Below, one piece after another: positions 1-9,651 of a stretch of 64,000 nucleotides of DNA. The stretch is from contig JAFVDD010000012.1 in the NCBI GenBank assembly GCA_017478725.1, positions 62,001-126,000 on the forward strand, in the 5' to 3' direction. Source of the DNA: Paludibacteraceae bacterium. GTDB taxonomy: Bacteria; Bacteroidota; Bacteroidia; Bacteroidales; Paludibacteraceae. The position numbers and the translations under genes are program-made. The notes beneath the pieces were generated by a model. It did no database searches. It had not been told where the DNA came from and saw only the letters and a program-made list of their open reading frames with translations. How positions within the stretch are numbered: position 1 is the first letter of the stretch; every line of letters starts with the position of its first letter.

Positions 1-1039
1 CGGCTTGCTCAAACAGATAGCACATGTCGTACTCCTCTGCAAAATAGCACATACCTTTGCAGCGGATTACGTTCTTCGGCCAGTGAGCCGCTACAAACTC
101 GTCAAACAGCCCGAGGTCAAACGGACGGCGCGCATAATAGACAAACGTCTCAATGTCGTATTCCGCCAAATGGTCATGCTCGCCATGCTCATGGTCATGG
201 TGATGATGCCCGTGGTGATGCTCATGTTCATCATGCTCGTCATGCTCATCATGATCTCCATGCTCGTCGTCATCATCATCGTCATCGTCATGATCATGGT
301 GATGACTTGCGTCTTCCACTTCCTGAATCCATGCAGCTGATGTAGCCGTACGGTCGAAATCAAACAAACCGGTGTTCAGTATCTTGTCAAAATCTACGTC
401 GCAGTAGTTCGTCTCAATAATTTCAGCGGTCGGCTGAATGGCGCGAATAATAGCCTTGACATGCTCCAGCTCGCCTTCGCTGACTTCTGCAGCCTTGTTA
501 AGCAGAATAATATTGCAGAACTCAATCTGCTCAGTCACCAGTGCTGCCAGATCCTCTTCCTTGGTCACATGGCCCAGTTTGTCGCCGTTGCCGAACTCGT
601 CACGCAGACGCAGCGCATCCACTACCGAGCAGATGCAATCCAGCACAGGCAGACCGTCTTGGGCATACTGAGGAACCATTTGTGCGTACGAACAAAGTGT
701 CTGGGCTATAGGGGCCGGCTCACAGATACCGGAAGCCTCAATCACGATGTAGTCATACGCTTTTTGCGCCGCCAGATCATGCAACTGGTTGATGAGATCG
801 GTTTGCAGCGTGCAGCAGATACAGCCGTTCTGCAATGCCACCAGACTGTCATTCTGCTGGCTCACTACTCCGCCCTGCTGGATCAGCGATGCATCAATAT
901 TCACCTCGCCGATATCATTGACGATTACGGCGAAGCGGATTCCGCGGTTGTTGGTAAGGATTCTATTCAAAAGGGTTGTCTTGCCGCTGCCCAGATAACC
1001 CGTCAGCAGCAAGACAGGAATTTTATTAACGGTTAACAT
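1..1039 (-). CDS. CobW/G3E-family GTPase with His/Asp-rich loop (C-terminus cut by window edge)
   Basis: This gene reads off the left edge, so only the first 346 codons are visible. It starts at the ATG at 1039-1037 and overlaps the end of the DUF2723 gene by 14 bp, which suggests translational coupling. The N-terminus carries a Walker A loop (GYLGSGKTT, about residues 13-21), and further on the CxCC metal-binding motif (NGCICCTL) that defines the CobW/YeiR/ZNG1 group. Around plus-strand 180-310 the protein has a striking stretch of alternating His, Asp and Glu, followed by the start of the CobW C-terminal domain (AEYDIETFVYYARRPF). Family members are GTP-driven metal insertases or metallochaperones; the His-rich loop is usually read as a zinc or nickel buffer. 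The metal here is not determinable. Confidence 0.9.
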   Translation of the reverse strand, partial: MLTVNKIPVLLLTGYLGSGKTTLLNRILTNNRGIRFAVIVNDIGEVNIDASLIQQGGVVSQQNDSLVALQNGCICCTLQTDLINQLHDLAAQKAYDYIVIEASGICEPAPIAQTLCSYAQMVPQYAQDGLPVLDCICSVVDALRLRDEFGNGDKLGHVTKEEDLAALVTEQIEFCNIILLNKAAEVSEGELEHVKAIIRAIQPTAEIIETNYCDVDFDKILNTGLFDFDRTATSAAWIQEVEDASHHHDHDDDDDDDDEHGDHDEHDEHDEHEHHHGHHHHDHEHGEHDHLAEYDIETFVYYARRPFDLGLFDEFVAAHWPKNVIRCKGMCYFAEEYDMCYLFEQA

Positions 1040-4000
1040 ATGTTGCGTAGTCATTATAATATTTGTCCACAATCTCATTGGCGCCGTTGCGTTCGCAGGT
1101 CTGCAGCACATAGCTCAATATAGCGGCTTCGCGACCGGTTGTCTGATCCATGGATGCACGGCGGCTCTTGCTCAGCGAACGTGCAAAACGCAGATACTCG
1201 ACGCAGCCTTGTGCCACTTGATCCATGATGGCATCAGCCTTCTCGTCCTCGCCGAGCAGGTAATACATCGAGGCCATCGAGGCGGATGTATAGTCATACG
1301 GCACATTATAGCCCGGCAACTGCTCCTCGGCAAAATCCAAAACCTCCACTGCCTTTTCGTTCTGATGTTCGCGGATGAGTTGTTCTGCCAACTGGGCGAA
1401 CATCATTCGGTGAGTGCGGCACATGCGCATGAGGTTCTCATCGATATAGATGCCCGGCAGGTTCATGTTGCCGTAAGCAAACTTATGAAGCATATTGTCA
1501 TACATCTTCTCGCTGTTCACGCGCGGCTGGCCGTCTGCACTGCGGGTCGGCATGATCTGATAGGTCAAGCCCGTCAACTCCATCCACGGCTCAAGCCCCA
1601 GATAGTAGTCGTTGCCCACTGTTGCGCAGAAATACATCGGGCGTTGGAAATCATTCTGCTCGATCATCTCCATGATCATCATCTCCGAGCGGGTGTACAT
1701 GCGTTTTTTCTTGAACAGCATCTGCTGTCCGTCCGGCATTTCCACATACAATTGGTCGGATGGCAGGTAGTTGTCGCCTTCGCGCGTCTTGGTACGCGGA
1801 TCATCCGAACGCAGGAAATTGAAGGCTTTCTCTACGCTGATCGGTTGTCCCAGACGGTTATCCACGCGCGCAATCTCGTTCTTGCCGGGCATGAAATCCT
1901 TGTACTCCCACGAAATCGGCAAAGCCTTCGACTCATAGTAGGGCCGTTTCATCTGACTGATGTACCAGTCGGTCTGCAGATAACTCAGGTTGCACACACG
2001 TTTGTCAGTGCCCACTTCCTCCACTTCTTGGTTGTACCACAACGGGAAGGTGTCATTATCGCCGTTGGAGAACAAGATGGCCTCATCCTCGCACGACTTC
2101 AAATAGTTGGCTCCGAAATCACGGCATGAGTATCTGTTCGAACGGTCATGGTCGTCCCAGTTCTGCTGGGCCATCAATGCCGGTACACCCAAGCACAAGA
2201 TAGAGATAGCAATCGCAATTGAAGTCTTGGTGGCTGAATTCTGACGTCTGACGGCTGACAGCTCATTGATAAAATCAATGATACCTAACACGCCTAAGCC
2301 GATCCAGATACAGAAGGCATAGAACGAACCTGCGTACGCATAGTCACGCTCACGCGGCTGATAAGGCGTCTGGTTCAAATAGATTACGATAGCCAGGCCG
2401 GTGAGGAAGAACAGCAGGAACGTCAGTGTAAAACTCTTCCATCCTTCGCCGCTACTTTCGCCATTCGCTTTTTGCCGTTCGCCCTTATAACTGCATTGCC
2501 ATACAATGCCGATGATGCCCAGCAGCAGCGGCAGCATGTAATAAGCGTTATGACCTTTGTTCTCCTTAAGTTCGGTCGGCAGCAGACTCTGGTCGCCCAG
2601 CATCGCATTGTCGATGAACGGAATACCGGTGATCCAGTTGCCCTTGGTAATATCGCCGTAGCTCTGCAAGTCATTCTGACGACCGGAGAAATTCCACATG
2701 AAATACCGCCAGTACATGAAATTGACTTGATAGCGGAAGAAGAAACGCATGTTCTCCACAAACGTCGGACAGTACTCCGTTTTCTGCTGGCCGCAGTAGT
2801 CGTATTTGACGCGCTTGCCCTTGACATCCGCCCATTCTTTATAGGCCTGTACATGCGAGCCCTGCGATGAATACATACGCGGGAATAGCATGCAGAACTG
2901 AGGCATGAATTTATAGCTCGTCTTGTAGCCGGTGATGACATAATGGTCTTTCTCGCCCTCTACTTGAGGAGCCGGAGCGTACTGCGCATGACCTTGTTTC
3001 TCTACAGGAATGCACATATTGCCCTCTATCCGCAACTCTACCGGCGCGTTGTAGGTCTGCCCGTAGAACAAAGGACGGTCGCCATACTGTTCGCGGTTCA
3101 GATAGTATTTGAGCGAGAACACATTATCCGGACTGTTCTGGTCCATCGGAGTGTCTGCATTGGAGCGGATGACCAAAGCCGCATAACTGCTGTAGCCGAT
3201 CAGAATGACGGTCAGCATCAGCACACCGGTGTTCAGCCATCGCCACAGCTGATTGCTGACAGCCGACGGCTGATTGCTCTCTGCTTCTGCACGCTTGTGG
3301 GTAAACACAATGGCCCATGTCAGCAGCGCTGCCGTCAGTACCAGGCATACAGCCAGCCCCGTATTGAACGGACAGCCGAACACATTCACAAACAGCAACT
3401 CAAACCAGCCGATCAAGGTCGGGAAACCGGGTATGATGCCGTACAGGATTACCAGCAGAATAGCGCACGCAGCCAGAAAAGCATAGATCACACCCTTCCA
3501 CGAGAACTTGTATCTGCGGAAATAATATACCAGCACAATAGCCGGAATGGTCAGCAGGTTCAGCAGGTGAACGCCGATTGACAATCCCATGAGATAAGCA
3601 ATCAGAATCAGCCATTTGTCGCTGCCTTCTTCATCTGCCTGCTCGTCCCATTTGAGGATTAGCCAGAACACCACAGCGGTAAACAGCGACGACGACGCAT
3701 ACACCTCGCCTTCCACAGCCGAGAACCAGAACGTGTCGCTGAACGTGTAAGCCAATGCACCCACCATTCCTGCACCGAGAATGCCGATGCCTTTCCACAA
3801 CTCCATCTGATATCTGACGGCTGATGACTGATGGCTGACAACCAGTTTCCTCGCCAGCGCCGTAATCGTCCAGAACAGGAACAGAATCGTAAACGCACTT
3901 GCCAACGCGGACAGCGCATTCACACACATCGCCACATGGCTGGCATCACTGGCAAACAAACTGAAGAAATGCCCCATTAACATAAAAAAAGGCGCTCCGG

Positions 4001-4157
4001 GCGGATGGCCTACATCCAACTTCCAAGCGCTGGAGATGAACTCGCCGCAATCCCAAAACGAGGCGGTCGGCTCAATCGTCAGGAGATACGTCACAGCAGC
4101 GATGGCAAACGCCACCCAGCCGCAAATCGTATTCCAAAGCTTAAAATTTTTCATCAT
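1026..4157 (-). CDS. DUF2723 (TMEM260-like) multi-span membrane protein
   Basis: The 1043-residue product begins with a membrane-inserted region containing the family motif TASFWDCGEFISSAWKL and the loop GHPPGAPFF, followed by many hydrophobic segments to about residue 660 and then a soluble C-terminal part. This is the DUF2723 family, related to GT-C-fold glycosyltransferases. Human TMEM260 is an O-mannosyltransferase; in Bacteroidota a role in protein O-glycosylation or an envelope glycan has been suggested, which I treat as inference. A consensus promoter lies upstream at 4218-4248. Oddly, four loops are encoded by heptanucleotide arrays (2234-2261, 2457-2483, 3249-3276, 3807-3841); see the repeat entries. 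ATG at 4157 is chosen; the next ATG, one codon later, is equally possible. Confidence 0.88.
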   Translation of the reverse strand: MMKNFKLWNTICGWVAFAIAAVTYLLTIEPTASFWDCGEFISSAWKLDVGHPPGAPFFMLMGHFFSLFASDASHVAMCVNALSALASAFTILFLFWTITALARKLVVSHQSSAVRYQMELWKGIGILGAGMVGALAYTFSDTFWFSAVEGEVYASSSLFTAVVFWLILKWDEQADEEGSDKWLILIAYLMGLSIGVHLLNLLTIPAIVLVYYFRRYKFSWKGVIYAFLAACAILLVILYGIIPGFPTLIGWFELLFVNVFGCPFNTGLAVCLVLTAALLTWAIVFTHKRAEAESNQPSAVSNQLWRWLNTGVLMLTVILIGYSSYAALVIRSNADTPMDQNSPDNVFSLKYYLNREQYGDRPLFYGQTYNAPVELRIEGNMCIPVEKQGHAQYAPAPQVEGEKDHYVITGYKTSYKFMPQFCMLFPRMYSSQGSHVQAYKEWADVKGKRVKYDYCGQQKTEYCPTFVENMRFFFRYQVNFMYWRYFMWNFSGRQNDLQSYGDITKGNWITGIPFIDNAMLGDQSLLPTELKENKGHNAYYMLPLLLGIIGIVWQCSYKGERQKANGESSGEGWKSFTLTFLLFFLTGLAIVIYLNQTPYQPRERDYAYAGSFYAFCIWIGLGVLGIIDFINELSAVRRQNSATKTSIAIAISILCLGVPALMAQQNWDDHDRSNRYSCRDFGANYLKSCEDEAILFSNGDNDTFPLWYNQEVEEVGTDKRVCNLSYLQTDWYISQMKRPYYESKALPISWEYKDFMPGKNEIARVDNRLGQPISVEKAFNFLRSDDPRTKTREGDNYLPSDQLYVEMPDGQQMLFKKKRMYTRSEMMIMEMIEQNDFQRPMYFCATVGNDYYLGLEPWMELTGLTYQIMPTRSADGQPRVNSEKMYDNMLHKFAYGNMNLPGIYIDENLMRMCRTHRMMFAQLAEQLIREHQNEKAVEVLDFAEEQLPGYNVPYDYTSASMASMYYLLGEDEKADAIMDQVAQGCVEYLRFARSLSKSRRASMDQTTGREAAILSYVLQTCERNGANEIVDKYYNDYATYVNR
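2234..2261. repeat. Heptanucleotide array inside the DUF2723 gene (copy 1)
   Basis: Four 7-bp units read CTGAATT, CTGACGT, CTGACGG and CTGACAG on the plus strand. They encode part of a hydrophilic loop (about residues 633-642) and match the units between the C1 peptidase and yigZ-like genes at 49520. Confidence 0.8.
2457..2483. repeat. Heptanucleotide array inside the DUF2723 gene (copy 2)
   Basis: A TTCGCC-like core recurs exactly every 7 bp, at 2457, 2464, 2471 and 2478 (TTCGCC, TTCGCT, TTTGCC, TTCGCC). It encodes about residues 559-568 (KGERQKANGE region), a loop between membrane segments. Confidence 0.75.
3249..3276. repeat. Heptanucleotide array inside the DUF2723 gene (copy 3)
   Basis: Four units read CTGATTG, CTGACAG, CCGACGG and CTGATTG. 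They encode about residues 295-304 (SNQPSAVSNQ), a loop between predicted transmembrane helices. Confidence 0.8.
3807..3841. repeat. Heptanucleotide array inside the DUF2723 gene (copy 4)
   Basis: Five units read CTGATAT, CTGACGG, CTGATGA, CTGATGG and CTGACAA. They encode about residues 106-117 (SHQSSAVRYQ), a loop between predicted transmembrane helices. Confidence 0.8.
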
Positions 4158-4217
4158 TTATATTTCTTTAAAAATATTCGTTTGTTCTCTATTCGCCATT
4201 AAGGCGGAATTAACGTG

Positions 4218-4248
4218 CAAAATTACGAAAACATTTTCATCCGGCAAA
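4218..4248 (-). promoter_or_regulatory. Bacteroidota-type promoter for the DUF2723/CobW operon
   Basis: Read on the minus strand: TTTG (4248-4245), 19 bp, TAATTTTG (4225-4218). It lies about 60 bp upstream of the DUF2723 start. Confidence 0.75.
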
Positions 4249-4317
4249 ACTACAGGCAAACTATTTCAATATTTTTCAGCCAAATCAGCACTTTTTATAA
4301 AATAATGTACCCGCGCA

Positions 4318-4349
4318 CTTGCGTATATGGAAAAATTGTTGTATCTTTG
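4318..4349 (+). promoter_or_regulatory. Bacteroidota-type promoter for the polysaccharide locus
   Basis: CTTG (4318-4321), 20 bp, TATCTTTG (4342-4349), placed 33 bp before the ATG at 4383. Its position inside the upstream open frame argues against any start codon before 4383. Confidence 0.8.
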
Positions 4350-4382
4350 CACGATTTTTTGAATATTTGTCTAAAACAAGAT

Positions 4383-5138
4383 ATGATTAACGTTGGAATT
4401 ATTGGATGCGGCTTCGTCGGCGGAGCTTTGAAAAACTGGCTTGAGAACAACAATCCCGAGTGCAAATTATTCATCAGCGATCCGCCCAAAGGCTATAACG
4501 ATGATTTATCCGGCATTGACATCGCATTTCTGCAAATCCATGTCCCCACGGAGGAAGACGGCACACAGGATCTGACGCTCATGAAAGAGTTGATCTCTAA
4601 TCTGCCGGACGTACCTGTTTTTGTGCGTACCACTATTCTCCCGGGCACCAGCGAACTGCTCTCCCGCGAGACGAAACACCACGTCTGTTATATGCCTGAA
4701 TTTCTCACCGAGCGTACGTTCATCGAGGATTTCAACAAACAGACCATGGTCTTCACCGGTGCGCAGGACCTGCTGACGAAGATTTTTGTGGGCAAAAAAT
4801 TCACCGTCATGACGCCGCTTGAGGCGGAACTGACCAAATACATGCACAACGTCTTTGGTGCATACAAGGTGACGTATTTCAACGCCTGTCGCGAGTATTG
4901 CGAAAAAATGGGAGCCGACTGGCGCAAGGTTCATACCGGCGTGCTTCTGTCCGGCTATATCAACGACACCCATACCTATGTCCCCGGCCCGGACGGCAAG
5001 TTCGGCTATGGCGGCAAGTGCTTCCCGAAAGACGTCAACGCCTTTGCCAAAATGACCGAAGGCACCTCTCTCGGAACACTCCTGGAGCACCTGCACGAAC
5101 TCAATGTCCATTTCCGCGGAGTAGAAGAACATATATGA
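4383..5138 (+). CDS. Short UDP-glucose/GDP-mannose dehydrogenase-like protein
   Basis: The 251-residue product opens with a Rossmann NAD-binding motif ([12 protein letters not shown]), then a middle domain with the family signature ending [11 protein letters not shown], which contains the Cys expected to act catalytically. It stops soon after this motif. Typical members are about 390-440 residues and have a further C-terminal nucleotide-sugar-binding domain, which is absent here. The start at 4383 is set by the promoter at 4318-4349. Its stop overlaps the start of the full-length dehydrogenase next door (ATGA), so the two are probably co-translated. It could be a regulatory or partner subunit, or a dehydrogenase acting on another substrate; activity alone is uncertain because the substrate domain is missing. 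Confidence 0.8.
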   Translation: MINVGIIGCGFVGGALKNWLENNNPECKLFISDPPKGYNDDLSGIDIAFLQIHVPTEEDGTQDLTLMKELISNLPDVPVFVRTTILPGTSELLSRETKHHVCYMPEFLTERTFIEDFNKQTMVFTGAQDLLTKIFVGKKFTVMTPLEAELTKYMHNVFGAYKVTYFNACREYCEKMGADWRKVHTGVLLSGYINDTHTYVPGPDGKFGYGGKCFPKDVNAFAKMTEGTSLGTLLEHLHELNVHFRGVEEHI

Positions 5139-6373
5139 GAATCGCAGTTGCAGGAACAGGATATGTAGGACTCAGCATCGCTACCCTATTGGCACAACAT
5201 AATGAAGTAACGGCTGTGGACATCATCCCCGAAAAAGTGGAGATGATCAACAACCGCCGTTCTCCTATTCAGGACGAGTATATCGAGAAATACCTTGCTG
5301 AAAAACCGCTCAACCTCACAGCCACACTCGATGCCGAGGCGGCTTACAAAGATGCCGAATACGTTGTTATTGCGGCACCGACCAATTATGACAGCCAGCG
5401 CAATTATTTCGACACCTCCGCGGTAGAGAATGTCATTGAGACCGTGCTTCGCGTGAACCCGCAGGCAATTATGGTTATCAAATCTACTATTCCCGTGGGC
5501 TACACCGAGTCTGTCCGCCGCAAATATAACTGCGACAACATCCTCTTCTCGCCGGAGTTCCTGCGCGAATCCAAAGCGCTCTACGATAACCTCTACCCGT
5601 CCCGTATCATCGTCGGAACGGTCATAGGCGACGAACGCCTTACCCAAGCCGCTGTACAGTTTGCTGCCCTGCTCAAACAGGGTGCCATCAAAGAGGATAT
5701 CGAGACCCGTATCATGGGACTCACCGAGGCGGAGGCGGTCAAACTCTTTGCGAACACCTACCTCGCCCTCCGCGTCAGCTATTTCAACGAACTGGACACA
5801 TACGCCGAGATGAAAGGTCTTGATACACAATCCATCATCGATGGCGTGTGTCTTGACCCGCGTATCGGCACGCACTACAACAACCCCTCGTTCGGCTACG
5901 GTGGTTACTGCTTGCCCAAAGACACCAAGCAACTCCTCGCCAACTACCAAGACGTGCCCGAGAACCTCATTGAGGCAATTGTGGAATCCAATCGTACACG
6001 CAAGGATTTCATCGCCGACCGTGTACTGGCTAAAGCCGGCTACTATGATTATTTCAACAACGGACAATACAACGCCTCCGAGGAGCATCCTTGCACGATT
6101 GGCGTTTATCGCCTGACGATGAAATCCAACAGCGATAATTTCCGCCAGTCGTCTATTCAGGGCATCATGAAACGCGTGAAAGCCAAGGGCGCACAGGTGA
6201 TTATCTACGAACCCACTCTCACCGACGGCACCACGTTTTTCGGCAGCCTCGTTGTGAACGACCTCACCCGTTTCAAATCCCTTTCCGACGCCATCATCGC
6301 CAACCGTTACGACGCCTCCCTTGACGACGTCCAAGACAAAGTATATACAAGAGATTTGTTCAGAAGAGACTAG
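5135..6373 (+). CDS. ugd: UDP-glucose 6-dehydrogenase
   Basis: The 412-residue product is a full-length UDP-glucose/GDP-mannose dehydrogenase. It has an N-terminal [11 protein letters not shown] motif, the [15 protein letters not shown] linker-helix region, the catalytic motif [12 protein letters not shown] and the complete C-terminal domain with IGVYRLTMK. Such enzymes oxidise UDP-glucose to UDP-glucuronate with two NAD+; here this would supply uronic acid for the neighbouring polysaccharide. The ATG at 5135 overlaps the previous stop by 4 bp, and a start here removes a long N-terminal extension in the same frame that would run antisense-like through the preceding gene. Length and domain layout resemble the short bacterial (E. 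coli-type) enzymes. Confidence 0.92.
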   Translation: MRIAVAGTGYVGLSIATLLAQHNEVTAVDIIPEKVEMINNRRSPIQDEYIEKYLAEKPLNLTATLDAEAAYKDAEYVVIAAPTNYDSQRNYFDTSAVENVIETVLRVNPQAIMVIKSTIPVGYTESVRRKYNCDNILFSPEFLRESKALYDNLYPSRIIVGTVIGDERLTQAAVQFAALLKQGAIKEDIETRIMGLTEAEAVKLFANTYLALRVSYFNELDTYAEMKGLDTQSIIDGVCLDPRIGTHYNNPSFGYGGYCLPKDTKQLLANYQDVPENLIEAIVESNRTRKDFIADRVLAKAGYYDYFNNGQYNASEEHPCTIGVYRLTMKSNSDNFRQSSIQGIMKRVKAKGAQVIIYEPTLTDGTTFFGSLVVNDLTRFKSLSDAIIANRYDASLDDVQDKVYTRDLFRRD

Positions 6374-6429
6374 ATTGATTGTTATACCCTCGGCATACAT
6401 TCCGAGACACATATATAGCAAACAAAATA

Positions 6430-7593
6430 ATGAGCAACCGGAGAATAACATATAAATGGTATATTCAATTATGCATGATTGCTGTAGCATTATGCGGCTG
6501 CATTGCTATGCTATTCAACGATGGAGACATCGCTGATAATGGAGGTTCTGTATATAGATATGCCTATTTAGCGACATTTATGATTTCTATTCCTGGAGCA
6601 ATCTTATATTATATACGTCCTGCGTATAATACCTCTAAACGATTATTTAGACTCGTCTGGATGTTATTCATGTGGATTGCGTTAATCACTATTTTGTATA
6701 ACAAATCCAATTTAAATGGACTAATTTTCAATTTGACTAATGTCTTAATGCCATTGTCCATAATGCACTGCACGTACTATTTTGTACAAAAATATGGCTA
6801 TAAAAAAGAATCTATTGCTTTCACAGCATTTGTAATGATGCTTCTTTTGCTTATTCAGTATTTGGGCATATACAATATTAGTGAAAGTCATTTGATTTCT
6901 TCATATTATCCTTTGTTTTTACTACCATTAGTGTTACTCCATCCTTCCAAAATCATTCGATATAGTTCTATTATATTAGTTACTGTTGCTATCTTCTCAT
7001 CCTTAAAACGTGGTGGACTAATCGCTCTAGTTGCAGGATTGATTATTTATCTTATTTGCTATCGGCGAGTTGGGTCTCAGAAAAAAGGGATATTCATATA
7101 CACCATCTTGGCACTATGCGTTTTAGGAGGCATCTTTTATTATTTAGCTTCAACGGAATACACTGAAATCATTGAGCGACTGATGAATATTCAAGAAGAT
7201 GAAGGGAGCGGACGTACTGACGTATGGGCCACCACATGGCAAATGATTTCAGATTCCGAGTTTTTCCCATATATATTGGGGCACGGTAATAATGCGGTAT
7301 GGAACGATTCTCCTTTAGATTTGTCTGCTCATAATGATTTTTTAGAGGCGTGGTATGATTTTGGATTTATTGGATTTGCATTCTATGTACTCATGCTTCT
7401 CTCGCTCCTTCGATATACGATACAACTCATTCGAAACAAATCCTCTTATGCGCCGTCAATGGCAATGTTGCTCACAATAACATTGATTCTAACAATGATC
7501 TCGCATGTGCTGATATATTATTTCATTAATTTTGTATGTTTGACCATTGCGATTACATCTGGATATATTGATAATAATGAACGCAACGAATAA
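6430..7593 (+). CDS. O-antigen polymerase/ligase-like membrane protein (Wzy/WaaL family)
   Basis: The 387-residue product is almost entirely hydrophobic helices, with one larger loop near the C-terminal third that holds RTDVWATTW and GHGNNAVW followed by SAHNDFLEAWYDFGFIG. That arrangement is the hallmark of the O-antigen polymerase/ligase superfamily. It would act in the inner membrane, joining undecaprenyl-linked repeat units or transferring glycan to an acceptor. ATG at 6430 gives a conventional charged N-terminus (MSNRRITYKW) before the first helix. The 3' end overlaps the Wzx-like gene by 17 bp. From here to about 13264 the DNA is clearly more AT-rich than the dehydrogenase genes before it. 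Polymerase is favoured over ligase by its neighbours but is not proven. Confidence 0.85.
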   Translation: MSNRRITYKWYIQLCMIAVALCGCIAMLFNDGDIADNGGSVYRYAYLATFMISIPGAILYYIRPAYNTSKRLFRLVWMLFMWIALITILYNKSNLNGLIFNLTNVLMPLSIMHCTYYFVQKYGYKKESIAFTAFVMMLLLLIQYLGIYNISESHLISSYYPLFLLPLVLLHPSKIIRYSSIILVTVAIFSSLKRGGLIALVAGLIIYLICYRRVGSQKKGIFIYTILALCVLGGIFYYLASTEYTEIIERLMNIQEDEGSGRTDVWATTWQMISDSEFFPYILGHGNNAVWNDSPLDLSAHNDFLEAWYDFGFIGFAFYVLMLLSLLRYTIQLIRNKSSYAPSMAMLLTITLILTMISHVLIYYFINFVCLTIAITSGYIDNNERNE

Positions 7594-9109
7594 AATCATA
7601 CTCAACACGATCATCTTATACGCTAAGATTTTGATCGTGATGCTCGTTAACCTATGGACGGTGCCTTTATTGCTACGAGCATTGGGGCAGAACGACTATG
7701 GTTTGTATCAATTGGTGGCTGGCGTAATTACAATGCTGACATTTATCAACGCCGCCATGACTATTTCTACTCAACGCTACATGTCAGTAGCAATGGGCGA
7801 AAAGAATGGAGAAGAAAAACTGAATACGATTTACAATGTTAGTCTCATACTGCATTTATTAATCGGCATTGTTATTGTAGTGGCCCTGGAAATACTTACT
7901 CCATTTCTATTCCATGGTTTTCTCAATATAGAACCGGACCGCATCACCGCCGCAGAATGGATATACCAATTCCTTATTATCAGTACTTTCTTTACGATTC
8001 TATCGGTGCCTTTTGATGCAGAACTGAATGCCTATGAGAACATGGCCGTATTCGCAATAATCAGCATTTTGGATTCCTTATTGCGATTGGCTCTCGTATT
8101 GGTATTGCCTTATATGGCTGGAGATTTATTGATTATCTATGGTATCGGCATGGCTTCCATTGCCATTCTAAACACATTTATAAAATATGTCTATACTCGC
8201 AAGCGTTACAAAGACATGTATCCCTGCAAAAATCATTTTGATAAAAAGACTTTCAAAGAGATGTTTGGTTTTGCTGGATGGAATACATTCAGTGCATTTG
8301 CCATGACCGGGAGAAATCAAGGTATAGCTATTATTCTCAATCTGTTTTTAGGGACTATTGTTAATGCGGCATACGGTATCGCAAACCAAATAAACAGTTT
8401 ATTAATGTATCTCAGCGCTACTCTTCGAAAAAGTTATAATCCGCAACTAATGAAAAGTGTAGGAATGAATGATAATGACAGAATGCTTCGATTTGCTTTT
8501 TCCCTTTCAAAAATGTCCGTTTTAGCTGTTGCCATCACCTCTATTCCATTACTTATTGAGATGCCCTATGTGCTTTCTTTATGGCTGGGTGACAATATTC
8601 CTGAAAACACTATTGAATTTTCCAGATACATTTTAATCTTATCCATCCTATATCAGTTCTCTTCCGGTTTAATGTCGGCGATTCAATCACATGGTATTAT
8701 TCGTAATTATACCTTAACCATGGGATTCATTCTTCTCATGAACCTTCCATTGACATATTTATTACTTTGGTTTGGATGTCCTGCTTATTATGCTATCATC
8801 GGGATGATTCTTATAGAGATCATTTGTTTAGTAGCGCGTCTGTGCTATGCACATTCATTGTGCCAACTCCCCATCTTAAACTTCATCAAACAGATTATCC
8901 TCCCTATTTCTATTATCACAATAGCATCATCCGTCCTGCTCTTGTCTATAACCTATTTCATTCCCAGTTCTTTTGTACGCCTGTCTATCATATGTTGTTT
9001 AGATATACTTCTTTTTTTACCACTTTCTTATTATTTTGTATTTTCAGAAGAGGAGAGACAAAGTATTGTGCGATTGATTTCCCCCATTACTAATCGTTTC
9101 AAAAAATGA
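7577..9109 (+). CDS. Wzx-like polysaccharide flippase
   Basis: The 510-residue product consists of roughly 12-14 hydrophobic segments with the N-terminal pattern [20 protein letters not shown] that marks MOP-superfamily polysaccharide transporters. These proteins flip undecaprenyl-pyrophosphate-linked oligosaccharides across the inner membrane. The ATG at 7577 lies inside the 3' end of the polymerase-like gene; overlap and frame fit translational coupling. The stop overlaps the next ATG (ATGA at 9106). Together with the polymerase-like gene and the PglC-like transferase at 25588 it completes a Wzx/Wzy-dependent assembly set. Confidence 0.88.
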   Translation: MNATNKIILNTIILYAKILIVMLVNLWTVPLLLRALGQNDYGLYQLVAGVITMLTFINAAMTISTQRYMSVAMGEKNGEEKLNTIYNVSLILHLLIGIVIVVALEILTPFLFHGFLNIEPDRITAAEWIYQFLIISTFFTILSVPFDAELNAYENMAVFAIISILDSLLRLALVLVLPYMAGDLLIIYGIGMASIAILNTFIKYVYTRKRYKDMYPCKNHFDKKTFKEMFGFAGWNTFSAFAMTGRNQGIAIILNLFLGTIVNAAYGIANQINSLLMYLSATLRKSYNPQLMKSVGMNDNDRMLRFAFSLSKMSVLAVAITSIPLLIEMPYVLSLWLGDNIPENTIEFSRYILILSILYQFSSGLMSAIQSHGIIRNYTLTMGFILLMNLPLTYLLLWFGCPAYYAIIGMILIEIICLVARLCYAHSLCQLPILNFIKQIILPISIITIASSVLLLSITYFIPSSFVRLSIICCLDILLFLPLSYYFVFSEEERQSIVRLISPITNRFKK

Positions 9110-9651
9110 AAGGTTTCGATATACATAGTTGGCGCCGTTCTCGTGAATGGATATTTATCGCCATTTTAAAACGCATACCTTCCCGCAGGCTGCGTATAGC
9201 CTTATTGCGCCATCGAGGTGCCAGGATTGCAAAGAATGTAGCCATGTACGCCAGTGTTGAGATCAGAAATCCACACGGATTATCCATTGCCGAGGGGTGC
9301 AGTATTGGTCCGAAAGTACTGTTAGACGCCAGAAAAGGATTGGAAATCGGAAATAATGTCACCATCGCCTATGACGCTATCATATGGACCTTACACCATG
9401 ATATGAATGCTCTGGATTTCCATACCATTGGAGCCAAGACAACGATCGGTGCATATGCATGGATCTGTTCCCGTGCCATTTTGCTTCCCGGTGTGAATAT
9501 AGGGGAAGGTGCAGTTGTAGCCTCAGGGGCTGTTGTCACAAAAGATGTAGCCCCCTACACTGTTGTTGGCGGCATTCCTGCAAAACCAATAGGAAAACGT
9601 AATAAAATTGACTTCACCTATTCTCCTTACATAAAATTACATTGCGTATGA
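9106..9651 (+). CDS. Hexapeptide-repeat O-acetyltransferase
   Basis: The 181-residue product has the irregular hexapeptide repeats of a left-handed beta-helix acyltransferase (for example [15 protein letters not shown] and [20 protein letters not shown]) and ends in the usual [17 protein letters not shown] His in WTLHHDMN matches the catalytic position of the WcaF/Maa/LacA group. It would use acetyl-CoA to O-acetylate a sugar of the exported glycan or a lipid-linked intermediate. The start overlaps the flippase stop by 4 bp, and the stop overlaps the following start. The acceptor cannot be told from sequence. Confidence 0.85.
   Translation: MKGFDIHSWRRSREWIFIAILKRIPSRRLRIALLRHRGARIAKNVAMYASVEIRNPHGLSIAEGCSIGPKVLLDARKGLEIGNNVTIAYDAIIWTLHHDMNALDFHTIGAKTTIGAYAWICSRAILLPGVNIGEGAVVASGAVVTKDVAPYTVVGGIPAKPIGKRNKIDFTYSPYIKLHCV

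Noticed and set aside
5-340. Met/Val-rich open frame at the left edge
   Set aside because: It is the complement of the His/Asp-rich segment of the CobW-type gene; repeated ATG arises from CAT (His) codons.
4215-4382. Longer N-terminus for the short dehydrogenase
   Set aside because: The extension contains the promoter and precedes the Rossmann motif, which starts right after ATG 4383.
5186-6490. 434-codon open frame antisense to ugd
   Set aside because: Composition and lack of motifs show it is the shadow of the dehydrogenase gene.
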